From positions 2,232,001 through 2,296,000 of the forward strand of contig NZ_AUKG01000001.1 of NCBI RefSeq assembly GCF_000424625.1: DNA of 64,000 bases. The letters run 5' to 3'. Positions 17,772 to 25,372 of the stretch are shown here, one piece after another. The notes beneath the pieces were generated by a model that worked only from the letters and a program-made list of their open reading frames with translations, did no database searches and was not told the origin of the DNA. Numbering within the stretch: the first letter of the stretch is position 1; each line of letters starts with the position of its first letter. Made by a program: the position numbers and the translations under genes. This stretch comes from Conexibacter woesei Iso977N. GTDB taxonomy: Bacteria; Actinomycetota; Thermoleophilia; Solirubrobacterales; Solirubrobacteraceae.

Positions 17772-19105
17772 TGCCGGCGCCGGTCGTGGCAGCGGGCGCC
17801 GCGGCCGCGGGCGGCGGCGGCGCGGGGGCGGGCGCGGGTGCGGCGGGGGCCGCGGGCGCCGGGGCGGGTGCGGGCGCCGGAGCCGGCGCAGGCGCTGGGG
17901 CCGGTGGCGCCGCGGGGTCCGGCGGGGCGCAGGGCGCCGCGAGCGCGCAGCAGGCGGCCGCGGCGTCCAAGTCGGCGGCGGCGGGCAAGTCCGGCGCGCT
18001 GAGGAAGACGCTCAAGGGGATCGACTACGGCTCGCAGGCGTGGGAGAACCGCGACCAGCTCCTGAAGCTGCTGCTCGGCGTCGCGGGCATCCTGATGTTG
18101 ATCATCATGTTGCCGGTCCTGGCGATGACGACGATCGTCACGATGCTCGGCGGCGGGGTCCAGTCGCAGCAGATGCAGCAGACGCAGGTCGGGACCGCGG
18201 GCGGGATCCCGGCCGTCTACGTCCCGATGTACGAGGCCGCGGCGACCAAGTACCAGGTCAATGCCTATGCCTTGGCGGCGTTGCACTCGACCGAGAGCAG
18301 CTACGGCCAGAACCCCGCGGCCTTCACCCCGAACTCGGCGGGCGCGGTCGGGCCGATGCAGTTCCTGCCCGGCACCTGGAGCGGGTACTCCGACGCCTAC
18401 AGGTCGATCGACGGCAGCCGGCCGGGCGACTACCCGCACCAGTGCGAGCCGCACGGCTGCATCAAGGACGACTTCGACGCGATCGCCGCCGCGGCCAGGT
18501 ACCTGCAGCACCTCGGCGCGGGCCCGAACCTGGACGACAAGACGCTCAGGGCGTTCAGCTACTACAAGGGCACGCCGCCCGCGTCGCTGCCTGACGCGCG
18601 TACGGCCTACAACTTGGCGCTCGCGCTGCAGCGGGCCAACCTCGGCGGCCCGGCGATCCCGAGCGGCCCGATCCCGACCCCGGTCGGGCCGCCGTTGACG
18701 CGGGTCGTCGCGCTGGCGAACTGGATCGGCGCGCAGAGGTACCACTACTGCTGGGGCGGCGGCCACACGCAGCCGGCGCGCCCGTCGAACGGGTCCTGGT
18801 GCGTGGACGACGGTGGCAGGCACGTGTCGGGCACGGCCTACCTGGGCCTCGACTGCTCCGGCTCGGTGTCGCTGCTGCTGCAGCACGCCGGCGTCAACGT
18901 CACGACGCGCACGGCCTCGGGCTACGTCGGCTGGGGCCTGGCCGGCAAGGGCCAGCACGTGACGATCTGGGCCAACAGCGCCCACGTGTTCCTGGAGATC
19001 GACGGTCGCTTCTGGGGCACGAGCGACGGCAACTTCGCCGGCGGCGCCGGCTGGGGGCCGCAGACGACCGTCGGCTTCACCCCTCGACACATGCAAGGAC
19101 TGTGA
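17771..19105 (+). CDS. Membrane-anchored lytic transglycosylase with C-terminal NlpC/P60-like domain (VirB1-like)
   Basis: A 444-residue bifunctional wall hydrolase. The first 60 residues are Ala/Gly repeats; a transmembrane helix follows at about 97-125. An SLT domain has catalytic Glu175 in HSTESSYG and the AVGPMQFLPGTW motif. The C-terminal domain has Cys362 in GLDCSGS and His405 in NSAHVF, the expected catalytic pair of NlpC/P60 endopeptidases. Such SLT-NlpC fusions make wall passages for type IV secretion in Gram-positive bacteria. The gene overlaps the VirB4 stop by one base. Confidence 0.88.
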   Translation: MPAPVVAAGAAAAGGGGAGAGAGAAGAAGAGAGAGAGAGAGAGAGGAAGSGGAQGAASAQQAAAASKSAAAGKSGALRKTLKGIDYGSQAWENRDQLLKLLLGVAGILMLIIMLPVLAMTTIVTMLGGGVQSQQMQQTQVGTAGGIPAVYVPMYEAAATKYQVNAYALAALHSTESSYGQNPAAFTPNSAGAVGPMQFLPGTWSGYSDAYRSIDGSRPGDYPHQCEPHGCIKDDFDAIAAAARYLQHLGAGPNLDDKTLRAFSYYKGTPPASLPDARTAYNLALALQRANLGGPAIPSGPIPTPVGPPLTRVVALANWIGAQRYHYCWGGGHTQPARPSNGSWCVDDGGRHVSGTAYLGLDCSGSVSLLLQHAGVNVTTRTASGYVGWGLAGKGQHVTIWANSAHVFLEIDGRFWGTSDGNFAGGAGWGPQTTVGFTPRHMQGL

Positions 19106-19106
19106 C

Positions 19107-19694
19107 ATGCGGAGGTTGTTGTCGTTGATGGTCATCGGGCTCGCCGTGGTCGGCGCGGCAGGCTGCGGGGTCCAGGACCCCTATGAGAACGGGCTGCCCG
19201 CGACGAAGGCGACGACGGCGGCGCCCGCGTCGACCGGCGCGCCCGGGTCGACCGGCGCGCCCGCGTCGTCCGGCGCGCCGGCGTCGACGGCGGTGCGGGC
19301 CGGAGCGGTGGCGCCGACCGCGGGCGGGGCCGGCGGCGGCCGCGACGCCGTGCTGCGGCGGTTCGCGAGCGCGTGGGCGAACTGGAACGGGAGGGACCTC
19401 GCGGCGCAGCGGCAGGTCCTGGCCGGGCTGGCGGCCGAGCCGCTCTCCGGGCAGCTGAAGGAGGACGCGCGGCATGCGGCCCGCGACGCGCTCGAGCGTG
19501 TGACGACCGCCAGCAGCACCGGCAAGATGATGGGGTCGATCCCGCAGCCGGACGGGTCCTTGGTCGTCGTGACCTACGAGACCGCCAAGGCCGAGGGGGC
19601 GACCGGGGGCCAGCCTGCGTACCACGTGTACTTGGTCAGCGGGCACGACACGCCCGCCGGCTGGCGGGTGTCGAAGTGGGAGCCGACGTCGTGA
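19107..19694 (+). CDS. Lipoprotein with a VirB8/TcpC-like C-terminal region
   Basis: A 195-residue protein with a lipobox (VVGAAGC, Cys20), a Ser/Thr/Gly/Ala/Pro linker of tandem repeats (about 39-62), and a folded domain starting FASAWANWNGRDLAAQRQV. The pattern FAxxWxNW...La.La resembles the NTF2-like VirB8/TcpC domain of monoderm conjugation systems, but that is pattern judgement only. It is one base after the transglycosylase stop and overlaps the next gene by GTGA. It is probably exposed on the outer face of the membrane. Confidence 0.65.
   Translation: MRRLLSLMVIGLAVVGAAGCGVQDPYENGLPATKATTAAPASTGAPGSTGAPASSGAPASTAVRAGAVAPTAGGAGGGRDAVLRRFASAWANWNGRDLAAQRQVLAGLAAEPLSGQLKEDARHAARDALERVTTASSTGKMMGSIPQPDGSLVVVTYETAKAEGATGGQPAYHVYLVSGHDTPAGWRVSKWEPTS
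19221..19292 (+). repeat. Four 18-bp tandem repeats in the lipoprotein linker
   Basis: Units begin at 19221, 19239, 19257 and 19275 with consensus GCGCCCGCGTCGACCGGC. The fourth unit is degenerate. They encode the repeating ASTGAP-type linker of the lipoprotein, so copy number changes would alter linker length in frame. Confidence 0.85.
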
Positions 19695-20449
19695 GCGCGC
19701 TCGCCGACGAGCTCGGGCCGGCCGGCTTCGCGCCGGTCGCCAAGGGCGGGCCGCTGGTCGCGGTGTGCGGGCTGTGCGGTGGGGCCGGGGCGAGCACCGT
19801 CGCGTTCCTGCTCGCGGTCGCCTCGGCGCGCGCGGGCGGCGACGCGCCGGTGCTCGCGGTCGACGCCGGATCGGCGACCGGTGGGCTGTCGCTCTGCGCC
19901 GGCGTCGAGTCGCCCCGCTCGCTGGCCGAGACCGCGTGGGCGCTGGAGGAGGGGCGCCTCGACGAGGCGCCGGTCTTCGTCCGGCGCGACGACGCGCTGC
20001 GCCTGATCGCGCCGGGGCCGCGTGCGGCCGCAGTCGACGCCGCGGGCGACGCGTTGGAGCGCATCGTCGAGGACGCCCGCGCGGCCCATGGGCTGACGGT
20101 CGTCGACTGCGGCGTCCTCGCCGAGCCCGCCCAGCGCGTGGCCGCGGCGATGGCGACGCACGTCGTCTGGGTCCTGCCCGCGACGCCCGGCGGCGTGCTG
20201 CGCGCTCGCCACGTGCTGGGCTCCGGCGGTCCGCTGCCGGGCGGCCGGCCCGAGGTCGTCGTCGCCCGCCGCGACGCGACCGCCGAGCGCAAGGCGCAGA
20301 CCCGCGAGCTGACGACGATCGCCGACGAGCGCCGAGCGCCGCTGGTGCTGCTCCCGCACCTGCCGGACCTGGCGACCGGCGACGTCGACGCCGCGCTGGC
20401 CGCCGCCGAGGTCGCCCTCGAGGCCCTCTCCGGAGCGCTGCGGCGATGA
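19691..20449 (+). CDS. ParA/MinD-like protein with altered P-loop (CpaE/TadZ-type)
   Basis: A 252-residue protein with the SIMIBI fold pattern: strand VAVCGLCGGAGASTVAFLLA (residues 24-43), VLAVDAGSATGGLSLC, and TVVDCGVLAEPA. In the deviant Walker A, the signature lysine position holds Cys29 and the P-loop lysine holds Ala34, so ATP hydrolysis should be impaired. This resembles atypical CpaE/TadZ proteins that act as polar or membrane-targeting factors. GTG 19691 overlaps the lipoprotein stop. It may position the secretion machine (inference). Confidence 0.7.
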   Translation: MSALADELGPAGFAPVAKGGPLVAVCGLCGGAGASTVAFLLAVASARAGGDAPVLAVDAGSATGGLSLCAGVESPRSLAETAWALEEGRLDEAPVFVRRDDALRLIAPGPRAAAVDAAGDALERIVEDARAAHGLTVVDCGVLAEPAQRVAAAMATHVVWVLPATPGGVLRARHVLGSGGPLPGGRPEVVVARRDATAERKAQTRELTTIADERRAPLVLLPHLPDLATGDVDAALAAAEVALEALSGALRR

Positions 20450-21096
20450 GCGAGACGATCACCCCCACACCGCCCGCCCACGCCGCCGTCCCGGCGCCGG
20501 CGACCGCGGCCGACGCCGTGTGGGCGGCTGCTGAGGCGGATGCGCCCGTTCCGGCGGCTGGGCCGGCGGACGTGCTTTGCGGCTCGGCGCGCGTCGCGGC
20601 CGGGATGCTGATGGCGTGGGCCGTGATCGCGGTTGTCATAGGCCTTGCCTGCCCCGGCGCCGCGCGTGGCTGGCTCGGCTTCCCGTTCACGGGTGTGCCG
20701 AACCAGCTCGGGCAGGCGTGGTCGATCCTGCTGGCCAACCTCCGCCTCGCGGCGGGGGTCGGTGTGGCGGCGGCGGTGGCGCAGCTGCGCCTCCTCGGCC
20801 GTCCGCGCCGCGCGGTCACCGCCGCGGCGCGCCTCTGCGACACCGGCGTCGCGCTCGCGGTGCTCGCGAACCTGGCGATCGTCGGCGCCGCGACCGGCGC
20901 CTACGGCTTCCGCATGGTCCACGCGATGCTGCCCCACGGCCCGCTCGAGCTGGCCGCCTTCGCGCTGGTCCTCTCCCTCCACCTCCACGCCCGCCGCAGC
21001 CGCCTCGCCGCGCGGACCTGGATCGCCGTCGCGGCGATCACCACGGTCCTGCTGGTGATCGCCGCGCTGCTGGAGACCTACGTCGCGACCGTCTAG
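20446..21096 (+). CDS. Polytopic membrane protein, SpoIIM-like
   Basis: A 216-residue protein with an Ala/Pro-rich N-terminus and about five transmembrane segments (AGMLMAWAVIAVVIGLA, ALAVLANLAIVGAATGAYGF and the last helix near the C-terminus among them). The segment MLPHGPLELAAFALVLSL resembles the HGxxElxA signature of SpoIIM/DUF95 proteins, hence the tentative name. It is the last gene of the secretion-like string, joined by ATGA. The role is unknown. Confidence 0.6.
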   Translation: MSETITPTPPAHAAVPAPATAADAVWAAAEADAPVPAAGPADVLCGSARVAAGMLMAWAVIAVVIGLACPGAARGWLGFPFTGVPNQLGQAWSILLANLRLAAGVGVAAAVAQLRLLGRPRRAVTAAARLCDTGVALAVLANLAIVGAATGAYGFRMVHAMLPHGPLELAAFALVLSLHLHARRSRLAARTWIAVAAITTVLLVIAALLETYVATV

Positions 21097-21105
21097 CGTG
21101 CCGGC

Positions 21106-21123
21106 CTCGGGACGGAGCCCGGG
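21106..21123. terminator. Weak hairpin between convergent genes
   Basis: CCTCGGG-type arm and CCCGGG arm form about six pairs, one of them a wobble, around an ACGGAG loop, in the 27-bp gap between the secretion cluster and a convergent secreted-protein gene. There is no T tract. It could serve both strands. Confidence 0.3.
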
Positions 21124-22788
21124 CTACGACCCGGCGACCCGGATCGTCAGGGCCTTCGAGAACCCCGTCTGGTACGGGTAGCCCGCCTGCGCGTAGGCGC
21201 GGATGCGGAGCCGGTAGCGCTGGACGCCGAGCGTGCGGGTGAAGCGGTAGCGGAACCGGAAGGTGCCGTCGGGCCGGGTCCGGAACGCGTCGGCGAAGCC
21301 CTGCCAGCGGCCGTCGCGGACGGCCTGGAGGTTGAGCGCGACGCCGCGCTGCGGGATGGGCCCGCCGCTGACGCGCCCGTCGATCACCAGCAGCTGCCCG
21401 TTGCGCAGCGTCCGGCGCTGCGGCCTGGCGACGATCCGGGGCTGCACGCGGAGCTTCGCGGTCCCGACGACCGCCCCGCCGGCGACGCGGGCGATGGCGA
21501 TCACCGACCGCGACGCGCCGGTCGGGAGGTTCGCGCTGAACGTGCCGTTGGCCGCGGTCGTCACCTTCGTGATCGGCGTGTACGGCCCGCTCGTGCCTGC
21601 ATCCTGCGACGCGATGCACACCGACGCGCCCGGCACCTGGTTGCCGTTCGCGTCACGCAGCGTTCCGCCGATCATCGCCTTGCGGCCGTAAGCCATGGTG
21701 AGCGTGGGTTGGCCCTTGGGGTGCGCCTTGCTGCTCGTCGGCGTGGGCACGATCACCGAACGGATCGACCCGCCGTCCGCGGCCAGCGGTGTCGGGACGC
21801 ACGACATGTCCGGAGGCGTGTTGTAGGTCTTGATCGTGACCGGGCCCCAGAAGGTCTGGTTGCCGGCGGCGTCGCGGACGAAGACCCGCAGCCTGTGTGG
21901 GCCGTCGGCGATCCTGCTGGTGTCGTAGGTCAGCGTGCCGCCGGCGGTCAGCGGGCACGGCACCGGCTTGGTGTACGGGACCGCGCACGAGTGCGAGCTG
22001 TCCCCGAACGTCCCGCTGGCGACGACGTTGCCGTCGATCTCGACGCCCACCAGCGCGACCCCGCCGCCCCTGTCGGCGACCTGGAACGACACCTGCTGGG
22101 GCCCGGTCAGCGTGTTGGTCGTGGACAGCAGCGGGCCGCTCGGCGTGGACTGGAACGTGGGGTTGCTCCCGTCCCACAGCGTGATGTCGGCCCGGTAGAG
22201 GTTGACGCTGATCGCCGGGGTCGCCGCCGGGCAGTCGGGTTCGTCGGCCGTGGAATAGCCGCAGGAGACGTACAGGCCGACGGCGTCGATCGGCGTCGCG
22301 GGCCTGCCCACGAAGAGATTGGACGACGACAGCGGGGAGCTCGTCGTGCCCAGCCCCCTGCAGGAGTCGCCGCGGCATCCGGGACCGACGCGGTTCTCGA
22401 CCTCGTTGGCGAGCTCCACGACGCTGAAGAAGTAGTGCGATCCGGCGCCGACCGTGACGCTGCGCCAGAGCGAGTAGGTGGTGATGAACGTGTCGGCCGG
22501 GGCATAGAACCGGGCGGTCATCGAGTCGACCTTGGGGTGGACGACCCCGGGGGCCATCAGCAAGTTGTAGGCCCCGACCGGGCAGGTGCTCGCGGCGTGG
22601 TCGATCGAAGAGGCCCAGGCGTCGACCGTGAAGTTGACGCCGGCACTGCCGCCCGAAGGGGTCCTGCACTGCGACACCACGTAGGTGCCGTCGGCATGTG
22701 CCGGGGTGGGCCCCGCGAGGACGATCACCGCGACGAGCGCTAGGACGAACCGGACAGGCCAGGTGGGGAGAGCGCTGGAGAGAGGCAC
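21124..22788 (-). CDS. Secreted multidomain protein with Ig-like modules
   Basis: About 554 residues from GTG 22788, chosen because it directly precedes a good signal peptide (helix FVLALVAVIVLAG, cleavage near AHA/D). ATG 22860 would add 24 non-signal residues. The first half has many Cys and aromatic residues and no recognised family. An Ig-like segment contains DGPHRLRVFVRDAAGNQTFW. The last about 170 residues are carboxypeptidase-regulatory/Big-like modules ending in a YRFTRTLGVQRYRLRIRAYA repeat unit shared with the divergent neighbour. It is probably a surface or exported protein of unknown function. Confidence 0.75.
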   Translation of the reverse strand: MPLSSALPTWPVRFVLALVAVIVLAGPTPAHADGTYVVSQCRTPSGGSAGVNFTVDAWASSIDHAASTCPVGAYNLLMAPGVVHPKVDSMTARFYAPADTFITTYSLWRSVTVGAGSHYFFSVVELANEVENRVGPGCRGDSCRGLGTTSSPLSSSNLFVGRPATPIDAVGLYVSCGYSTADEPDCPAATPAISVNLYRADITLWDGSNPTFQSTPSGPLLSTTNTLTGPQQVSFQVADRGGGVALVGVEIDGNVVASGTFGDSSHSCAVPYTKPVPCPLTAGGTLTYDTSRIADGPHRLRVFVRDAAGNQTFWGPVTIKTYNTPPDMSCVPTPLAADGGSIRSVIVPTPTSSKAHPKGQPTLTMAYGRKAMIGGTLRDANGNQVPGASVCIASQDAGTSGPYTPITKVTTAANGTFSANLPTGASRSVIAIARVAGGAVVGTAKLRVQPRIVARPQRRTLRNGQLLVIDGRVSGGPIPQRGVALNLQAVRDGRWQGFADAFRTRPDGTFRFRYRFTRTLGVQRYRLRIRAYAQAGYPYQTGFSKALTIRVAGS

Positions 22789-22936
22789 GGGGCCGAGTCT
22801 GGCACGCAAGTACTGAGCTTCCCACGCGGGAAAGTGATCGGTGTGCGCACTGCCCGGCATCAGGGCGGCTGCGAGGGTTCACCGTTTGCGATCAGGCTCG
22901 CCACGAATCGGCTTTTCCCAAGGCTGCTCACCGATC

Positions 22937-22942
22937 TACCAT
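22937..22942 (+). promoter_or_regulatory. Possible -10 element (TACCAT) for a leaderless mRNA
   Basis: TACCAT fits the actinobacterial TANNNT pattern and ends 7 nt before ATG 22950, the spacing expected when transcription starts at the start codon. No ribosome-binding site precedes this ATG. The -35 region (around 22913-22919) is poor, so the call is weak. Confidence 0.35.
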
Positions 22943-22949
22943 CGCCGTC

Positions 22950-24233
22950 ATGGTGGGGATGGCATCACGGATGACGAGGTGGACGGGTGCGGTGCCCGCG
23001 ATCGCGGCGCTGGCCCTGGCCGCGGCCGTCGCGCTGGCGGCGGCGCCGAGCGCACACGCCACCGACAGCTGGCCGTGCGGATCCCAGACGACCAAGCCGT
23101 GGTCGACGCAGCCGGTGCAGCTCTGCCCGCTGACGCCCGCGGGCGCGCTCGCGCCCAACGGCTGGGTCCCCGTGTACACCAACCCGGTCGCGGTGCCCGA
23201 CGACCAGCAGCCGCCCGCGCCGGCCGGCTGGCTGCACAGCACCGACGGCGAGTACTTCGTCTGCGACCGCTACGTCGCCGATGCCGACTACAACCACCCG
23301 ACGCAGACCTGGCACCACCACTGGTGGGCCTACACCTTGGCCGACTCGCCCGCGGTCTGGGGCTGGGTGAACGAGACCTACTTCAAGGGCGGCAACGACG
23401 ACGAGGCCGACGCCGGCCTGCGCCGCTGCCCGTCTGCGACGGGCGCGCCCGCGCCGACCGCCGCCGCGCCGCAGCCGCCGGTCGTGACCGCGCCGTCCAC
23501 GAGCCCCACGTCGGCGACGCCGCCCGCGAGCGTCGCGGCGCCGACGACCGACCCGGTGTTGCCGTCGCCGACCGCGCCGAGCGTCAACCCGACCGGCTGC
23601 GAGCCGCTCCCGGCGTCGGCGTCGGTCGTCCTGCACGCCAACGTCGGCAAGGCACGGCGGACCCGGATCGTCGACGCCGGCGACCGGATCGCGGTCAGGG
23701 GCACGCTGATCGGCGCCGACGGCGCGCCGCTGGCCAACGCCGACCTCTGCGTGGCGTCGCGCCCGGACCTGCCGGACGGCTCGACGCGGGTCGTCGGCCC
23801 CACCCACACCAACGCGCAGGGGCAGTTCACCTACATCCTGGCGCCGTCGACCTCTCAGCAGGTCTCCGTGGTCCATCGCGACGGCGACACCGCAGCCAGC
23901 GACACCGTCAACCTCCAAGTCCGGATCCCGATGAGGATCCATCCGTCACGACGGCTTCTGCACAACGGCGACGTGCTGACGCTGCGCGGCCTGCTGGACC
24001 GGATCGCGCACCCGGGCGGGATCGTCGTGGTCTTCGAGGCGCGGCGTGGGACGCACTGGCAGACGTTCGGCTCGGCGACCACGCGCGCGGACGGCACCTA
24101 CACGTTGAAGTACCGCTTCACCGCGACGATCGGCGTGCAGCGCTACCGGCTCCGCGCCCGCATCCCGGTGCAGGCGGGGTTCCCCTTCGCGTCGTCGCAC
24201 TCGCACGCGGTGACCGTGGGCGTGCGCGGCTGA
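22950..24233 (+). CDS. Secreted protein with C-terminal Ig-like module
   Basis: A 427-residue protein. ATG 22950 (or 22959) gives a signal peptide with helix AIAALALAAAVALAAAPSA cut near AHA/TD. The mature N-terminus (about 35-155) is rich in Trp, Tyr and Cys and contains WHHHWWAYTLADSPAVWGW, suggesting a small folded extracellular domain. A Pro/Thr/Ala linker follows, then a carboxypeptidase-regulatory-like domain and a module ending LGVQRYRLR-type, here IGVQRYRLRARIPVQAGFPF. That last part is homologous to the divergent neighbour's C-terminus. Function unknown; surface attachment is plausible. Confidence 0.75.
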   Translation: MVGMASRMTRWTGAVPAIAALALAAAVALAAAPSAHATDSWPCGSQTTKPWSTQPVQLCPLTPAGALAPNGWVPVYTNPVAVPDDQQPPAPAGWLHSTDGEYFVCDRYVADADYNHPTQTWHHHWWAYTLADSPAVWGWVNETYFKGGNDDEADAGLRRCPSATGAPAPTAAAPQPPVVTAPSTSPTSATPPASVAAPTTDPVLPSPTAPSVNPTGCEPLPASASVVLHANVGKARRTRIVDAGDRIAVRGTLIGADGAPLANADLCVASRPDLPDGSTRVVGPTHTNAQGQFTYILAPSTSQQVSVVHRDGDTAASDTVNLQVRIPMRIHPSRRLLHNGDVLTLRGLLDRIAHPGGIVVVFEARRGTHWQTFGSATTRADGTYTLKYRFTATIGVQRYRLRARIPVQAGFPFASSHSHAVTVGVRG

Positions 24234-24287
24234 CCGGATCGTGCGCGGATCGCGGGCATCGGCTGATGGCTCCGCGCCGTTCGCGCG

Positions 24288-25301
24288 CTACACCGCGAGC
24301 GTGCGCGGGAGCCCGAAGTGGGGGAAGACGCTGTTGTCGGCGAACCAGGTGATCGCGCTGATGTCGCCGCCGGCGAGCGTGAGCACGAGCAGGCCGCCGG
24401 GGCGGGCGATGGTCGTGTGGGGGCAGGGCAGGTAGCAGCCGAAGGCCGGCTGGCCGTTGGCGCGGGTCGGGACCAGCCGCCAGGGACTGCCGCGACGCGC
24501 CTCGCGGTCGTGGAGGAAGCGCCCGATCGCGGCGCCGCCCTGGTACTCGTAGGGCTGGGGCGGCATCCGCAGCCACGCGTCGTCGGTCAGCAGCCTCACG
24601 ACGGTCTCGACGTCGCCGGCCTCGACGGCCTCGGCGAAGCGCCCGACGATCGCGCGCTCGGCGCGTGAGCCGGGCAGCGGCGCGCGCTCGCGGCCGGCGG
24701 CGGTGGGCAGGCGGCTGTCGACGGTCGCGCGGGCGCGCCGCAGCAGGCTGTGGACCGCGGTCTCGGTCGTGTCGAGCATCGCGGCGACCTCGGCGGCCTG
24801 GAAGCCGAGCACGTCGCGCAGGACCAGGACGGCCCGCTGCTGGGGCGGGAGGCGCTGCAGGCCGGTCACGAACGCGAGCGAGATCGCCTCCTTGACCTCG
24901 TAGCGCGCGTCGGGCCCGGGCGCGGCGTCCGGCAGCCCTTCGAGCAGGACGTCGGGGTAGGGCTCCAGCCAGACCGGGTCGGCGCGGCGGCTGGGCTCGG
25001 GCAGCTCGGTCATCGCGTCGAGGCGCCTCGGCCGCCGGGCGCTGGCGCGCAGCGCGTCGACGCTGCGGTTGGTCGCGATCCTGTACAGCCAGGTGCGGAT
25101 CGACGCGCGCTGGTCGAACTGCTCGAGCCCGCGCCACGCCGCGAGCATCGTCTCCTGGACGAGGTCCTCGGCGTCCTGCGTCGAGCCGACGATCCGGTAG
25201 CAGTGAAGTTGTAGCTCATGCCGGTAGGGGTCCGTCAGCGCGCGGAAGGCGTCATCGTCGCCGGCCCGAGCGAGCGTCAGCGCGCGGTCGTTGGTGGCCA
25301 T
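24288..25301 (-). CDS. RNA polymerase ECF sigma factor with SnoaL-like C-terminal domain (SigG/TIGR02960 type)
   Basis: About 337 residues. Sigma region 2 contains STQDAEDLVQETMLAAWRGL; region 4 contains LPPQQRAVLVLRDVLGFQAA. A C-terminal NTF2/SnoaL_2 domain (from about residue 215) has the typical FAEAVEAGDVETVVRLLTDD start. In this class the C-terminal domain controls sigma activity in place of an anti-sigma protein. ATG 25301 is used; a GTG one codon upstream is possible. It is divergent from a DHA2 efflux gene with a 71-bp gap, so it may control that operon (inference). Confidence 0.9.
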   Translation of the reverse strand: MATNDRALTLARAGDDDAFRALTDPYRHELQLHCYRIVGSTQDAEDLVQETMLAAWRGLEQFDQRASIRTWLYRIATNRSVDALRASARRPRRLDAMTELPEPSRRADPVWLEPYPDVLLEGLPDAAPGPDARYEVKEAISLAFVTGLQRLPPQQRAVLVLRDVLGFQAAEVAAMLDTTETAVHSLLRRARATVDSRLPTAAGRERAPLPGSRAERAIVGRFAEAVEAGDVETVVRLLTDDAWLRMPPQPYEYQGGAAIGRFLHDREARRGSPWRLVPTRANGQPAFGCYLPCPHTTIARPGGLLVLTLAGGDISAITWFADNSVFPHFGLPRTLAV

Positions 25302-25372
25302 CACGAGTACCGACGCCGCCGGCGCCCGGAATTGGGCGGCGACTTCGCGGCCCGGCCGTCGCCTGTACCGAC

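Noticed and set aside
17771-17960. CRISPR-like or microsatellite array in the GC-only repeat
   Set aside because: It is an in-frame Ala/Gly coding tract without spacers of regular length.
10132-21096. Integrative conjugative element
   Set aside because: No integrase, relaxase, oriT-like repeat or attachment-site duplication was seen at either side, and base composition does not visibly differ from the surroundings.
22698-22949. N-terminal extension of the secreted protein that starts at 22950
   Set aside because: The extension overlaps the divergent gene and would bury the signal peptide; ATG 22950 places it at the N-terminus.
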